Part shown: one piece after another, positions 1 to 9,069 of the stretch
Layout of the letters: each line of letters opens with the position of its first letter
Numbering within the stretch: the stretch's first letter is position 1
Origin: Syntrophomonas_B sp035447945
Lineage (GTDB): Bacteria; Bacillota; Syntrophomonadia; Syntrophomonadales; Syntrophomonadaceae
Assembly: GCA_035447945.1 (NCBI GenBank)
Contig: DAOTHZ010000001.1
Location: forward strand, 1-64,000
DNA: 64,000 nucleotides
Reading direction: 5' to 3'
Notes under the pieces: generated by a model
The model's database searches: none
Seen by the model: the letters and a program-made list of their open reading frames with translations, nothing else
Told to the model about the DNA's origin: nothing
Position numbers and translations under genes: made by a program

Positions 1-562
1 TCACAAAGGTCTATTTGGCCCGCAAGGCACCGGAGGGCTTTATATCCATCCGGACATCAAGGTACAGCCACTGAAGGAAGGCGGTACTGGTTCTTTGTCA
101 GAACACTTGGAACAACCTGATTTCATGCCTGACATGCTGGAAAGCGGTACCCTGAATACGCCCGGCATAGCCGGCCTGGGAGCAGGAATTGCCTTTGTCA
201 GCCAACAAGGGATAGATAGGATTCGTCAGCACGAAAGAGAATTGCTGGTACAGCTCATTGACGGATTGCAGCAAATCAAGGGCATTCGCCTGTATGGACC
301 GCTTGACCCGCAGCGCCAGACAGCCGTATTGGCTTTTAATGTCGAGGGTTTGGACTGCGGGGAATTAAGCAGCCAGCTTGACTATGAATATGGCATTATC
401 ACCAGAGCAGGCATGCATTGTGCTCCCTTGGCCCACCAAACCATTGGCAGCGACATAAGCGGCAGTTGCCGTCTCAGCCCGGGTTATTTTAATACTCGTG
501 CGGAGATTGACCATGTCCTGCAGGCGATAGAAAAGCTGAGTGGCAGCAATGAAGCAGGTTGA
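1..562 (+). CDS. Cysteine desulfurase / class V aminotransferase, 5' truncated by window edge
   Basis: PLP enzyme of the NifS/SufS/selenocysteine lyase type. It would take sulfur from cysteine for Fe-S cluster or thiolation pathways. The reading frame is open from base 2 and 186 codons are visible. The first residues, HKGLFGPQGTGGLYI, carry the PLP-binding Lys in the usual HK-GP-GTG context, so about the first half of a ~380-residue protein lies outside the window. The motif RAGMHCAPLAHQTIG contains the active-site-loop Cys of the short-loop family often annotated as 'cysteine desulfurase family protein' (TIGR01977-like). A stem-loop terminator follows at once. The exact physiological acceptor cannot be told from this fragment. 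Confidence 0.88.
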   Translation, partial: HKGLFGPQGTGGLYIHPDIKVQPLKEGGTGSLSEHLEQPDFMPDMLESGTLNTPGIAGLGAGIAFVSQQGIDRIRQHERELLVQLIDGLQQIKGIRLYGPLDPQRQTAVLAFNVEGLDCGELSSQLDYEYGIITRAGMHCAPLAHQTIGSDISGSCRLSPGYFNTRAEIDHVLQAIEKLSGSNEAG

Positions 563-575
563 TTTAAGATTTCTC

Positions 576-604
576 AAGAGCTTTTGCCAAGCTCTTTTTT
601 TTTT
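576..604 (+). terminator. Rho-independent terminator of the cysteine desulfurase gene
   Basis: A perfect 8-bp inverted repeat (AAGAGCTT / AAGCTCTT) with a 5-nt loop runs directly into a 10-base T tract, 13 nt after the stop codon. Confidence 0.9.
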
Positions 605-713
605 GGAGATTAATGTTGTGGTAATATTAAGAAAATTAAAAAAATATGCTTAAATGCACCAGGAAATACAGCTTGGCTGGGGCAGCATAAAAAAGATTGG
701 AGGAGGGCAAGAA

Positions 714-1481
714 ATGAATATTCAAGGGGCCGTAGCGTTGGTGACAGGAGGCGCCTCCGGGTTGGGGGCGGCAGCAGTGGAAATGCTGATTGAAAAAGGG
801 GCTCAAGTTGTGGTCGCGGATATCAATGCAGAAAAGGGCCGCGAATTTGTGGCCGGACTTGGAGACAATGCGATCTATGTTCAGGACAATGTGACTTCAA
901 CTGCGGATAACCAAGCGGCGGTAGAGGCCGCCATTGCTACCTATGGAAAAATTAATATTTTGCTCAATGCCGCCGGGGTGGCCAGCGCGGCAAAAATCAT
1001 CGGCAAAGACGGACCAACTCCGCTGGAATGGTTCAAGCTGGTCATTGATATCAATCTGGCCGGTGCGTTTGATGTGATGAGACTGGCCGCTTGGGCAATG
1101 AGCAAGAATCCTCCCGATGATAAAGGAGAAAAAGGTGTCATTATCAATGTAGCCTCCGTTGCTGCCTTTGAAGGTCAGATGGGGCAGGCGGCCTATTCTG
1201 CCTCCAAAGCCGGAGTTGTAGGCATGACGCTGCCGATTGCCCGCGATCTTTCCCGGGATGGGATTAGAGTGAATACCATCGCGCCCGGCCTTTTTGATAC
1301 TCCGATGATGGCTGCACTGCAGCAGGCAGCACGTGATTCGCTGGGTGCCCAGGTGCCTTTCCCCAAACGGCTGGGAGAGCCGGCAGAATTTGCCCGGCTG
1401 GTTTGCCATATGATTGAAAACGGTTATCTCAATGGGGAGACGATTCGTTTGGATGGCGGAATCCGGATGGGCATCAAGTAA
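714..1481 (+). CDS. 3-hydroxyacyl-CoA dehydrogenase, type-2 SDR family
   Basis: A short-chain dehydrogenase of 255 residues that probably oxidises 3-hydroxyacyl-CoA with NAD+ in beta-oxidation. The N-terminal TGGASGLG is the nucleotide-binding motif, NAAG follows, and the catalytic Ser-Tyr-Lys lie in NVASVAAFEGQ and YSASK. The stretch from NVASVAAFEGQ through TIAPGLFDTP is very close to human HSD17B10 (type-2 HAD), more so than to FabG, which is why the beta-oxidation role is preferred. An in-frame ATG 60 nt upstream exists, but AGGAGGGC sits just 5' of the ATG at 714, so that start is chosen. It stands alone between two terminators. Another 3-oxoacyl reductase activity cannot be excluded. 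Confidence 0.85.
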   Translation: MNIQGAVALVTGGASGLGAAAVEMLIEKGAQVVVADINAEKGREFVAGLGDNAIYVQDNVTSTADNQAAVEAAIATYGKINILLNAAGVASAAKIIGKDGPTPLEWFKLVIDINLAGAFDVMRLAAWAMSKNPPDDKGEKGVIINVASVAAFEGQMGQAAYSASKAGVVGMTLPIARDLSRDGIRVNTIAPGLFDTPMMAALQQAARDSLGAQVPFPKRLGEPAEFARLVCHMIENGYLNGETIRLDGGIRMGIK

Positions 1482-1510
1482 GAAAAGAAATTAAAACAAC
1501 ATGGACATGG

Positions 1511-1549
1511 CCGGTCAGGGCGGATGAACCCTGACCGGTTATTCTTTTT
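1511..1549 (+). terminator. Terminator after the 3-hydroxyacyl-CoA dehydrogenase gene
   Basis: A 10-bp perfect inverted repeat, CCGGTCAGGG / CCCTGACCGG, with an 8-nt loop is followed by TTATTCTTTTT. Confidence 0.9.
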
Positions 1550-1582
1550 CAGCAGAATGCAATCCGGGCTACGCAATGCCGG

Positions 1583-1611
1583 TTGATCGTGTTAAAATAC
1601 CTTTATATATA
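1583..1611 (+). promoter_or_regulatory. Sigma-A-type promoter for map
   Basis: TTGATC (1583-1588), a 17-nt spacer, then TATATA (1606-1611). Transcription would start near 1618, downstream of the ATG at 1576. That argues against the ATG as the start of the methionine aminopeptidase. Confidence 0.7.
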
Positions 1612-1656
1612 AATAAAAGTCAGTTGTCAACGGTTCTGAGTAAGGAGGCAATAAAA

Positions 1657-2520
1657 ATTAACAAAATTAATCGCAATGATCTCTGTTGGTGCGGAAGTCA
1701 AAAGAAATACAAGAAATGCCATCTGGAAATGGACGAAAGGCTGGCCAGGCTGGAAGAGGAAGGCCTGGAAGTCCCGGGCCGGGAGCTGATTAAAACAGAA
1801 AGCCAAATCGAAGGGATCAGAAGGGCATGTCAGCTAAGCAGAGAAATTCTGGATTATCTGGAAGACAAGATTGTGCCGGGTCTTCGCACTGATACAATCG
1901 ATCAATGGGTCTACGATTATACCATGGAGCACGGCGCCTACCCTGCTCCACTTAATTATCGGGGCTACCCCTGCAGTGTCTGTACCTCGATCAACGAGGT
2001 CATCTGCCATGGGATTCCATCGGCACGTGAATTGCGGGATGGAGATATTGTAAATATTGATGTTACCAGTATTCTGGACGGCTATTACGGGGATACCAGC
2101 CGCATGTACCTGGTGGGTGATCCTTCGCCGCAAGCCCGCAAATTGGTCGAAGTTGCCCGTGAATGTCTTTATCTGGGGATTGAACAGGTCAAGCCGTTCA
2201 ACCGGATTGGTGATATTGCCTACGCTATTGAACAACATGCCAAGGCGCATGGTTTTTCCGTTGTCCGGGATTATGGAGGGCATGGAGTCGGGCTGCAATT
2301 CCATGAAGAACCCTTTGTCCATCATTATGGTGCCAGAGAATCGGGCATGGTTTTGGTCCCCAACATGGTTTTTACCGTCGAACCAATGATTAATGCGGGC
2401 ACGTACAAGTGCCGTACGCTGGAAGACGGGTGGACCACTTTAACCGCTGACGGGTCACTTTCAGCGCAATGGGAACACACTGTGCGCGTGACCGATGATG
2501 GAGTCGAAATATTAAGCTGA
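1657..2520 (+). CDS. map: Methionine aminopeptidase with N-terminal SEC-C zinc motif
   Basis: Removes the initiator Met from nascent proteins. The N-terminus carries a SEC-C motif (CWCGSQKKYKKCH), as in the clostridial/Bacillus MapB-like form, which probably helps ribosome docking. The pita-bread domain keeps the five metal ligands: Asp in NIDVT, Asp in GDTSR, His in GHGVGLQFHEEP, Glu in FTVEPM and Glu in WEHTVRVT. The start is unusual. The only ATG in frame (1576) has no ribosome site and overlaps a promoter -35. The consensus AAGGAGG at 1642-1648 points to an ATT codon 8 nt downstream (1657), giving 287 residues beginning MNKINRNDLCWCG. A TTG at 1624 is a weaker alternative. The downstream gene ctpA follows after 39 nt. 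Confidence 0.9.
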   Translation: MNKINRNDLCWCGSQKKYKKCHLEMDERLARLEEEGLEVPGRELIKTESQIEGIRRACQLSREILDYLEDKIVPGLRTDTIDQWVYDYTMEHGAYPAPLNYRGYPCSVCTSINEVICHGIPSARELRDGDIVNIDVTSILDGYYGDTSRMYLVGDPSPQARKLVEVARECLYLGIEQVKPFNRIGDIAYAIEQHAKAHGFSVVRDYGGHGVGLQFHEEPFVHHYGARESGMVLVPNMVFTVEPMINAGTYKCRTLEDGWTTLTADGSLSAQWEHTVRVTDDGVEILS

Positions 2521-2559
2521 GCAATGTTTTTACTGTAAATATTTAGGGAGGATTAATCA

Positions 2560-4047
2560 ATGAAAGCGATAAAAAAAGTGATGGCGCTGGTGATAGCCAT
2601 GGCCGTGTCTTGTTTGTTTTGCTTTGCTCCGCTGGCAGTGGCAGCCGGTTCCGCAAACGATTCTTTGACTGGTGAGTACCTGCAGCAATTAATGAATTTG
2701 GCCCAAGAGCAATACAACTATGACATAACCGAATCAGAACTGACCCAGGGAGCCCTCAAGGGCATCTTCAGCAGTATGGATGACTATACCGAATTCTTTA
2801 CCATCGAAGAAGCCCGACAGTTTATGGAAACAGTCGGCGGAACCTACAGCGGAGTTGGGGTCGTATTAAGCCAGACGGAAAGCTATGTGGTAGTAACCAG
2901 GGTGTTTTCCTTGTCGCCAGCGGAAAAGAGCGGGATCATGATCGGTGACAAGATTGCTACGATCGACGGCAAAGATGTGCTCGGATCTTCGGTCGATGAG
3001 GTCAGCAGCCTCATTCGCGGAGAAGAAGATACCCAGGTATATGTCGGAATTCTGCGCGACAAGAGCCTGCACAACTATACACTGACGCGCAAATCGATTA
3101 AGATTAATCCGATTAATTACGAAATCCGTGACGGGATTGCCTATATATCGATTGACACATTTAATTCCAATACCTATGATTATTGGGCTGAAGCCCAAAA
3201 CGCAGCTGATGAAGCCGGGGTTGACCGGATCATTCTTGATTTAAGAAACAATGTTGGCGGAGAAGTGGATCAGGCCATTGCGGTTGCCCGGCAACTGGTG
3301 CCGGCAGGAATCATCAGCACCCTGGAATTCAGGAATCCGGAGCTCCGTGATACGGTTTACAAATCCTACTTGGAAAAATCACCGTATAAACTGGTGGTGC
3401 TGGTCAACGGCATGACCGCAAGTGCTTCGGAAATACTGGCGGGTGCCATCCAAGATACCAATACGGGAACCCTGGTGGGGACCAAAACCTTTGGCAAAGC
3501 CAGAGTACAGTCCGTCATGCCGGTGCTCAGCCCGGAAGGCTATGGAAAATATGGACAGAAAGCAGATGTGGTGAATGTCTATGACCTGAAGCTGGCGGAG
3601 CAGATGAAACTGGGCGATGAGGACGTTGTGGGACTGGTTAAAATAACTACAGGTACTTATTTAACAGCGGCCGGCCGGATGATCGACGGGGCAGGGCTCA
3701 CCCCCGATGAAACGGTGGCAGATCCGGAAGTGAAAAACGGTATTTATGTCAACAGCATCGCCAAACTCAGTCAGACCGTCAAACCGGGTCTCAACGATGA
3801 AAATTTGGATGTTTACAATGCAGAAAAAATATTAAAGATCATCGGCTATGAGATTGACACGCCAGATATGACACTTGACAGCAAAACCTTTGCGGCCATT
3901 CAAAAATTCCAGGCAGACCAGGGCTTGTATGCATACGGAGTTTTGGATTATACTACCCAGCAAGCGCTTAACCGTCAGTATTATCAAGTACTGCCGCAAG
4001 TTGACCAGCAATATGGCCGGGCTTTGGAAATTCTGCAGGCGCGGTAA
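2560..4047 (+). CDS. Carboxy-terminal processing protease (S41, CtpA/CtpB type)
   Basis: Exported serine protease of 495 residues. It has a signal peptide (residues 1-29, cleavage near AVAAG), a PDZ domain (about 95-180) and an S41 peptidase core. The catalytic Ser-Lys-Gln can be placed at S288 (in TASASEI), K313 (in TFGKARVQ) and Q317, the same 25- and 29-residue spacing as B. subtilis CtpB S309/K334/Q338. A C-terminal peptidoglycan-binding repeat (about 425-485, KTFAAIQKFQADQGL) suggests action at the cell wall. CtpB paralogues act in sporulation signalling, but that role here is inference. The start is supported by GGGAGG 8 nt upstream. Confidence 0.92.
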   Translation: MKAIKKVMALVIAMAVSCLFCFAPLAVAAGSANDSLTGEYLQQLMNLAQEQYNYDITESELTQGALKGIFSSMDDYTEFFTIEEARQFMETVGGTYSGVGVVLSQTESYVVVTRVFSLSPAEKSGIMIGDKIATIDGKDVLGSSVDEVSSLIRGEEDTQVYVGILRDKSLHNYTLTRKSIKINPINYEIRDGIAYISIDTFNSNTYDYWAEAQNAADEAGVDRIILDLRNNVGGEVDQAIAVARQLVPAGIISTLEFRNPELRDTVYKSYLEKSPYKLVVLVNGMTASASEILAGAIQDTNTGTLVGTKTFGKARVQSVMPVLSPEGYGKYGQKADVVNVYDLKLAEQMKLGDEDVVGLVKITTGTYLTAAGRMIDGAGLTPDETVADPEVKNGIYVNSIAKLSQTVKPGLNDENLDVYNAEKILKIIGYEIDTPDMTLDSKTFAAIQKFQADQGLYAYGVLDYTTQQALNRQYYQVLPQVDQQYGRALEILQAR

Positions 4048-4123
4048 GATACAAAAATCAGTTGCTTTTGATAAAATAATAAAGGACCAAGAACGATCTG
4101 ATTGAATAATGGAGGTTTGAACC

Positions 4124-5194
4124 GTGCATAAAAAATTGTTTATTCCCGGCCCGGTGGAAGTGAGTGCGGATGTTCTGGCAAAAATGGCTACGCCCATGAT
4201 CGGCCACAGAAGTAAAAATGCCTCGGAATTACAACACCGTATCAGTGATAAATTAAGACAGGTATTTTATACCCAGGAAGAAATCCTGCTTTCGACTAGT
4301 TCCGGCAGTGGCCTGATGGAAGGCGCGGTGCGCTCCTGTACCTTAAAAAAAGCGGCTGTGTTCTCCATTGGTGCATTTGGCAACCGCTGGCACGAAATGG
4401 CGGTTGCCAATCAAGTGCCGGCCGATCTTTTTGAAGTGGAATGGGGCCAGGCGACAACACCCGACATGGTTGACCAGGCACTGGCGACGGGTCAATATGA
4501 CGTGCTGACCATTACCCATAATGAGACTTCGACCGGTTTGATGAATCCGGTTGAAGCAATCGCTGCAGTCGTGAAAAAGTACCCCGAAATCGTCTTTTGT
4601 ATGGATGCCGTAAGTTCCCTGGGAGGTACCAAAATCGAAGTCGACAAACTGGGCGTTGACATTTGCATTACTTCCACCCAGAAGGCCTTGGGCCTGCCCC
4701 CCGGGTTGTCGATCTGTTCCTTTTCCGCCAAGGCGATTGACAGAGCCAGGCAGGTTCCTTATCGCGGTTATTATTTGGACTTGCTTGCCTTGTATGAGTA
4801 CATTCAGAAAAAAGACTATCAGTATCCTTCGACTCCGTCGCTTTCGCATATGTTTGCATTGGATTATCAACTGGACAAAATATTGGCGGAAGGTTTGGAA
4901 AACCGCTTCCGTCGCCACATCGAAATGGCGGAAATGACCCGTGCCTGGGCACGCCGGTATTTTGAACTGTTTGCCGACGAAAAGTATTTGTCCAATACCC
5001 TGACCAATATAAAAAACACTCGCGGCATAGATGTTGCCGATCTAAATAAAAAATTGGGCGAGCGCGGTTTTCAAATTTCCAACGGTTACGGCAAATTAAA
5101 GGACAAGACCTTCCGCATTGCCCACATGGCTGAATGTACCAGGGAGGAACTGCAGGAACTGCTGGAGCAGATCAATGATATCCTGAAACTATAA
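4124..5194 (+). CDS. Class V aminotransferase (serine/alanine-glyoxylate or phosphoserine type)
   Basis: A PLP-dependent fold-type I aminotransferase of 356 residues. The opening FIPGPVEVSADVL and GHRS, the SSGSGLMEGAV loop, the MDAVSSLGG motif with the PLP-ring Asp, and STQKALGLPPG with the PLP Lys are those of the serine-pyruvate/alanine-glyoxylate group. In many anaerobic Firmicutes a gene of this type sits beside serA and a DUF1015 gene and acts in serine synthesis as a phosphoserine aminotransferase. Here DUF1015 follows 20 nt downstream but serA is absent. GTG start with GGAGG 8 nt upstream. The amino donor cannot be determined from sequence. Confidence 0.82.
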   Translation: MHKKLFIPGPVEVSADVLAKMATPMIGHRSKNASELQHRISDKLRQVFYTQEEILLSTSSGSGLMEGAVRSCTLKKAAVFSIGAFGNRWHEMAVANQVPADLFEVEWGQATTPDMVDQALATGQYDVLTITHNETSTGLMNPVEAIAAVVKKYPEIVFCMDAVSSLGGTKIEVDKLGVDICITSTQKALGLPPGLSICSFSAKAIDRARQVPYRGYYLDLLALYEYIQKKDYQYPSTPSLSHMFALDYQLDKILAEGLENRFRRHIEMAEMTRAWARRYFELFADEKYLSNTLTNIKNTRGIDVADLNKKLGERGFQISNGYGKLKDKTFRIAHMAECTREELQELLEQINDILKL

Positions 5195-5214
5195 TAAAAA
5201 CAGGAGGAAATACC

Positions 5215-6459
5215 ATGTCCACAATCAGACCATTTCAGGCAATTCGTCCCCCGGCAAGTCTGGCCGCGCGGGTTGCCGCTCTGCCCTATGACGTCATGAG
5301 CAGCGAAGAAGCCAGGCAGATGGTAACCGGCAATCCCTATTCGTTTCTGCATGTAGATAAAGCCGAGATCGATTTGCCGTCAGACGTCGATCTCTATGAC
5401 GAGAGAGTCTATCAAAAAGCCCGCCAGAACCTGGATGGCATGATCGCAGAAGGGATTTTGCAGCAGGACGGACAGGCATGTTTTTATATTTACCGCCAGA
5501 TTATGAATGGCCGCAGTCAAACCGGGATCGTGGCCTGCTGCTCAATGGATGAGTATCTGGACAATAAGATTAAGAAACATGAATTTACACGGGCTGACAA
5601 GGAGCAGGACAGGATTAACCATGTGAATGTTTGCGATGCCAATACCGGACCGATCTTTTTAACCTATCGGAATCGTACGGATATTAATTCGATCATTGCC
5701 CAATGGTGCACGCAAGCCCCAGTCTATGAATTTCAGTCGGAAGACGGCATCGGGCATGTCGTATGGGTGATTGATGACCTGCAGGTCATGGCGGACTTGC
5801 AGCATTGCTTCAGGCAGGTTGAGGAACTATATATCGCTGATGGACATCACCGCTGCGCATCCGGGGTACGAGTTGGTCAGATGAGACGCCAGCAGTACCC
5901 CAATTATACTGGAGAAGAAGAGTTTAATTATTTTCTGGCAGTTTTATTTCCGGATCAGGAACTGCAGATCATGGACTATAATCGGGTGATCAAGGACTTG
6001 AACGGTTTGTCCCGGGCGGCATTTTTGGCTGCGGTTGAGGATAAATTCTCAATTACTGCCACCGGCGCGAGCATCCCTTACAAGCCGCAGAGCAGACATC
6101 ATTTTGGGATGTATCTCGATGAGCAATGGTATGAATTGACGGCCCGGGAAGGCACTATTGCGGAAGATGATCCGGTTGCCCGTTTGGATGTTTCCATCCT
6201 GCAAAACAATCTGCTGGGTCCGGTGCTGGGCATTGCCGATCCCCGTACCGACAGACGAATCGATTTTATTGGCGGGATTCGCGGTTTGGAGGAACTGGAA
6301 AAAAGGGTCAAGGAAGGCATGGCGGTGGCCTTTTCTCTCTATCCGGTCACCATTCTGGATTTGATGGATATTGCTGATGCCGGACAGGTGATGCCGCCCA
6401 AGTCGACCTGGTTCGAACCCAAACTGCGCAGCGGGTTGTTTATCCATAAATTGACTTAA
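5215..6459 (+). CDS. DUF1015 family protein
   Basis: A 414-residue protein matching the DUF1015 family throughout, including the start RPFQAIRPPASLAARVAALPYDV, the IADGHHRCASG motif and the NYFLAVLFPDQELQIMDYNRVI segment. No biochemical function is established. The family is usually found next to serine-pathway genes, and here it is probably co-transcribed with the aminotransferase (AGGAGG 8 nt before ATG). The conserved HHR and Asp residues look like a catalytic or ligand site rather than a structural one, but that is inference. No signal peptide or membrane segment. Confidence 0.85.
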   Translation: MSTIRPFQAIRPPASLAARVAALPYDVMSSEEARQMVTGNPYSFLHVDKAEIDLPSDVDLYDERVYQKARQNLDGMIAEGILQQDGQACFYIYRQIMNGRSQTGIVACCSMDEYLDNKIKKHEFTRADKEQDRINHVNVCDANTGPIFLTYRNRTDINSIIAQWCTQAPVYEFQSEDGIGHVVWVIDDLQVMADLQHCFRQVEELYIADGHHRCASGVRVGQMRRQQYPNYTGEEEFNYFLAVLFPDQELQIMDYNRVIKDLNGLSRAAFLAAVEDKFSITATGASIPYKPQSRHHFGMYLDEQWYELTAREGTIAEDDPVARLDVSILQNNLLGPVLGIADPRTDRRIDFIGGIRGLEELEKRVKEGMAVAFSLYPVTILDLMDIADAGQVMPPKSTWFEPKLRSGLFIHKLT

Positions 6460-6480
6460 ACCGTGCAGATAAAAATAAAA

Positions 6481-6517
6481 AAAACCTGGACGGTCCAAGA
6501 CCGCCCAGGTTTTTTTG
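6481..6517. terminator. Bidirectional terminator between DUF1015 and lysA
   Basis: Stem CCTGG-A-CGGTC / GACCG-C-CCAGG with one internal mismatch and a 3-nt loop, flanked by an A tract on the left and seven Ts on the right. It can serve both convergent genes. Confidence 0.88.
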
Positions 6518-6527
6518 TTTCCAGGGC

Positions 6528-7754
6528 TTATTTTTCCGGCCACAAATCTTGCAGGGTTTGGGCCGGGCGGATGAGTCGGACTGTACCGTCTGACTGGATC
6601 AGAACTTCCGCCGGAAGCGGCCGGGAATTATAGGTGCTGGCCATGGCAAAACCGTAAGCCCCGGCATCATGAACGATGAGAGCATCGCCTTCACGACAGA
6701 CCGGCAGAGTTCGGTCATGGGCCAGGATATCACCGCTTTCACAGATTTGTCCCACCAGATAGACGGCTCCGTCATATTCTGCGTACGCCCGGGAATGGGC
6801 GGGCACGACGGAAATTTCATGGTAGCTGTCATACATGGTTGGACGGATTAACGTATTGAATCCAATATCACAGCCAATAAAGTCGGTGTGATAATTATGT
6901 TTGACAGCTGTCACTGTGCCCAAGATCGCACCGCATTCCGCCACCACATAGCGCCCCGGTTCGATTCGGACGGTGATGGGGCGATTGTTTTTTACCCAGG
7001 TTTGGATAATCTCATCCAGTTCACGGCCCAGTTTTTCCAAGTCAAGCCTTGGTTCTGAGGTGTGCTGATAAGGAATGCCCATCCCGCCGCCGAAGTCCAG
7101 CATCTTCACTTGAGGCAGGGAAGATGCGATTGTCAGCAACTGGGCAGCCGCAGCTACATATTCCTCCGTTTCCAGGAACAATGAACCGATATGCTGATTT
7201 AGCCCGGTGATCGTCAACTGGTAACGCTCAGCGATTTCCTGGGCTTGCTGCAGATCTTCAATGGCGATGCCAAATTTGGCTTTTTTGCCGCCGGTGATGA
7301 CTTTGTCATGATGACCGGCGCCGATGACAGGATTCAAGCGCAGACAAACCTCGCCGCCGGGATTGACTTCGCCCAACAGGGCCAGCTGGGACAAAGAATC
7401 CACCGAAACGTAGATGCCGCGGTCAACCGCAAATTGCATTTCCTGCCGGGAGACATTGTTGCCGATAAACATAATCCGGTCTGGCGTAAAGCCGGCTTTC
7501 ATTTCCAGGTACATTTCCCCGGGGGACATGGCGTCAACGTCAAGGTCTTCCTCACGAATGATTTTCAGCAATTCCACATTGGTGTTGGCTTTGGCCGAAT
7601 AGTTCACCCGGAAAGAAGGGTATCGCAATAGGTTCATTAATTCCCGGCATCTGTGTCGTAAAATCTCTTCGTCGTAGACATATAAAGGACTGCCGTATTC
7701 CTTGAGCAGATCAAACACATCTGCTTTGCCAAAAACTTTTTCCACATATGCCAA
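6528..7754 (-). CDS. lysA: Diaminopimelate decarboxylase
   Basis: A fold-type III PLP decarboxylase that converts meso-diaminopimelate to lysine. VNYSAKANTN carries the PLP Lys. GLNQHIGS, the glycine loop DFGGGMGIPY, RIEPGRYVV and GQICESGDIL are the standard ligand motifs. The open frame extends to 7787, but AAGGAGGAG (complement 7772-7764) fits a TTG at 7754 (408 residues) or at 7760. The upstream candidate TTG lies 5' of the ribosome site. A good promoter lies just upstream and there is no room for a lysine riboswitch. Other PLP decarboxylases (ornithine, carboxynorspermidine) share the fold, but the CESGD context favours DAP. Confidence 0.88.
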   Translation of the reverse strand: MAYVEKVFGKADVFDLLKEYGSPLYVYDEEILRHRCRELMNLLRYPSFRVNYSAKANTNVELLKIIREEDLDVDAMSPGEMYLEMKAGFTPDRIMFIGNNVSRQEMQFAVDRGIYVSVDSLSQLALLGEVNPGGEVCLRLNPVIGAGHHDKVITGGKKAKFGIAIEDLQQAQEIAERYQLTITGLNQHIGSLFLETEEYVAAAAQLLTIASSLPQVKMLDFGGGMGIPYQHTSEPRLDLEKLGRELDEIIQTWVKNNRPITVRIEPGRYVVAECGAILGTVTAVKHNYHTDFIGCDIGFNTLIRPTMYDSYHEISVVPAHSRAYAEYDGAVYLVGQICESGDILAHDRTLPVCREGDALIVHDAGAYGFAMASTYNSRPLPAEVLIQSDGTVRLIRPAQTLQDLWPEK

Positions 7755-7806
7755 GATCAAACACTCCTCCTTAAAAAAGGCCCCCAAAACAGCCTATAAT
7801 TACTCT

Positions 7807-7835
7807 ATTGTAAAGTTTGTTGGGGAAAATGACAA
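7807..7835 (-). promoter_or_regulatory. Sigma-A-type promoter of lysA
   Basis: On the minus strand, TTGTCA (7835-7830), a 17-nt spacer and TACAAT (7812-7807). The predicted start is about 45 nt from the lysA start codon. Confidence 0.7.
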
Positions 7836-7857
7836 GACATGCAATATGTATACATAA

Positions 7858-9045
7858 TTATGCAAGCTCAGAATGATTCTTTTGGCGGATTGGGATAAAA
7901 GTCGCCAGCCACAAATTGACCACCGCCAAGCAGGCGGCTACCAGAAATACCGAGATATAGCCATACCTGGCCCAGAGAATGCCGCCGCCCAAAGGAATTA
8001 ACATAGAGACGGCATGGTCCATGCTGAGCCCCATGGAAAGGGTAGCGCCGAGGTCATCAGGGGTTTCGACGATTTTATGGAGATAGGTGGTGCGGGCAAT
8101 ACGGACGGAAAAGAGCAGCTGGTCGGTAATATAGCAGGCCATGATGATGATGACTGCGATTCGAGCCGGAAACCACATTTCCGCAAATGCATAAAGCCCA
8201 CAAATGATGATCAACGTAAGTGATTCCAACATGATGATGGTCCTCTCTCCCCAGGCATCAATCACCCTGCCCAACCAGGGGCGGAAAACCAGGTTTAAAA
8301 CCGTGCCAATAAAGCCCAGCACGGCAAAGGTTGCTACATCCGCCTGATAAACCTTGATCAGAACCCAAGGGGCGAAGGTCATAAAGATTTGTTTGCGCGC
8401 GCCGAAGACAATATTCAGCAGATAAAAGAGGGTGTATCTTTTTTTAATGACCAAATGGCGGGAGGGTTTACGGATTGGCTGCGGTTTAATAAGAAAAAGA
8501 CCGATGCTGGCAATTAAAGCACAGGTACCGGATATGGCAAAGATAGTCGCGAAGGAAAAATGAAAACGAGATGCCCCCCAATACACGATGACAATTCCCA
8601 ACAAAGTTCCCAGGGACTCCAGCGAACCCAACTGTCCCAACCGACGACCTTCTTCTCCGCTGGTTGACAAGCGCAGGCCGATGGCAGGGGAGACGCTCAT
8701 AAAAAGATGAGCACCGGTGCTCCAGATCAGCATCCAGACAACAACCGCCGCCATGTTGGGGGCGAGAAACCCTTGTCCCCACAAGGCCAGACTGACCAGC
8801 AAAGCGGAAAAGGCTGCGATTCTGGTGTCGGCCAGGAAAACCAAGGCCGTAAACAAAAAGACCACCAGAAATCCCGGCAGTTCACGGGGAAATTCCAGTC
8901 CTCCCCGGGCGACTTCGCTGACATTGTGCACATGAGCCAGATAGTTGTTGAAGGAAGGATCATATAAGCCTGCATACATTCCCATCATCAAAGAGGATAG
9001 TCCAAACAGCAGGAGAGGGGTGAACGATTTTTTTAAAGTGGTCAT
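7858..9045 (-). CDS. Major facilitator superfamily transporter
   Basis: A 395-residue polytopic membrane protein with about 12 hydrophobic segments and a central basic loop (KPQPIRKPSRHLVIKKR) dividing two six-helix halves, as in MFS carriers. The substrate is unknown. The open frame allows a TTG at 9060, but GAGG 9 nt before the ATG at 9045 makes that start more likely. It has its own promoter and is not tightly linked to lysA or to the GGDEF gene. Its C-terminus is rich in short polar residues (PIRQKNHSELA). Confidence 0.85.
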   Translation of the reverse strand: MTTLKKSFTPLLLFGLSSLMMGMYAGLYDPSFNNYLAHVHNVSEVARGGLEFPRELPGFLVVFLFTALVFLADTRIAAFSALLVSLALWGQGFLAPNMAAVVVWMLIWSTGAHLFMSVSPAIGLRLSTSGEEGRRLGQLGSLESLGTLLGIVIVYWGASRFHFSFATIFAISGTCALIASIGLFLIKPQPIRKPSRHLVIKKRYTLFYLLNIVFGARKQIFMTFAPWVLIKVYQADVATFAVLGFIGTVLNLVFRPWLGRVIDAWGERTIIMLESLTLIIICGLYAFAEMWFPARIAVIIIMACYITDQLLFSVRIARTTYLHKIVETPDDLGATLSMGLSMDHAVSMLIPLGGGILWARYGYISVFLVAACLAVVNLWLATFIPIRQKNHSELA

Positions 9046-9069
9046 AAACGTAAACCTCAATGAATTATT

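Noticed and set aside
7755..7857. Possible lysine riboswitch upstream of lysA
   Set aside because: The promoter leaves a leader of only about 45 nt, too short for an L-box, and no L-box-like helices are visible.
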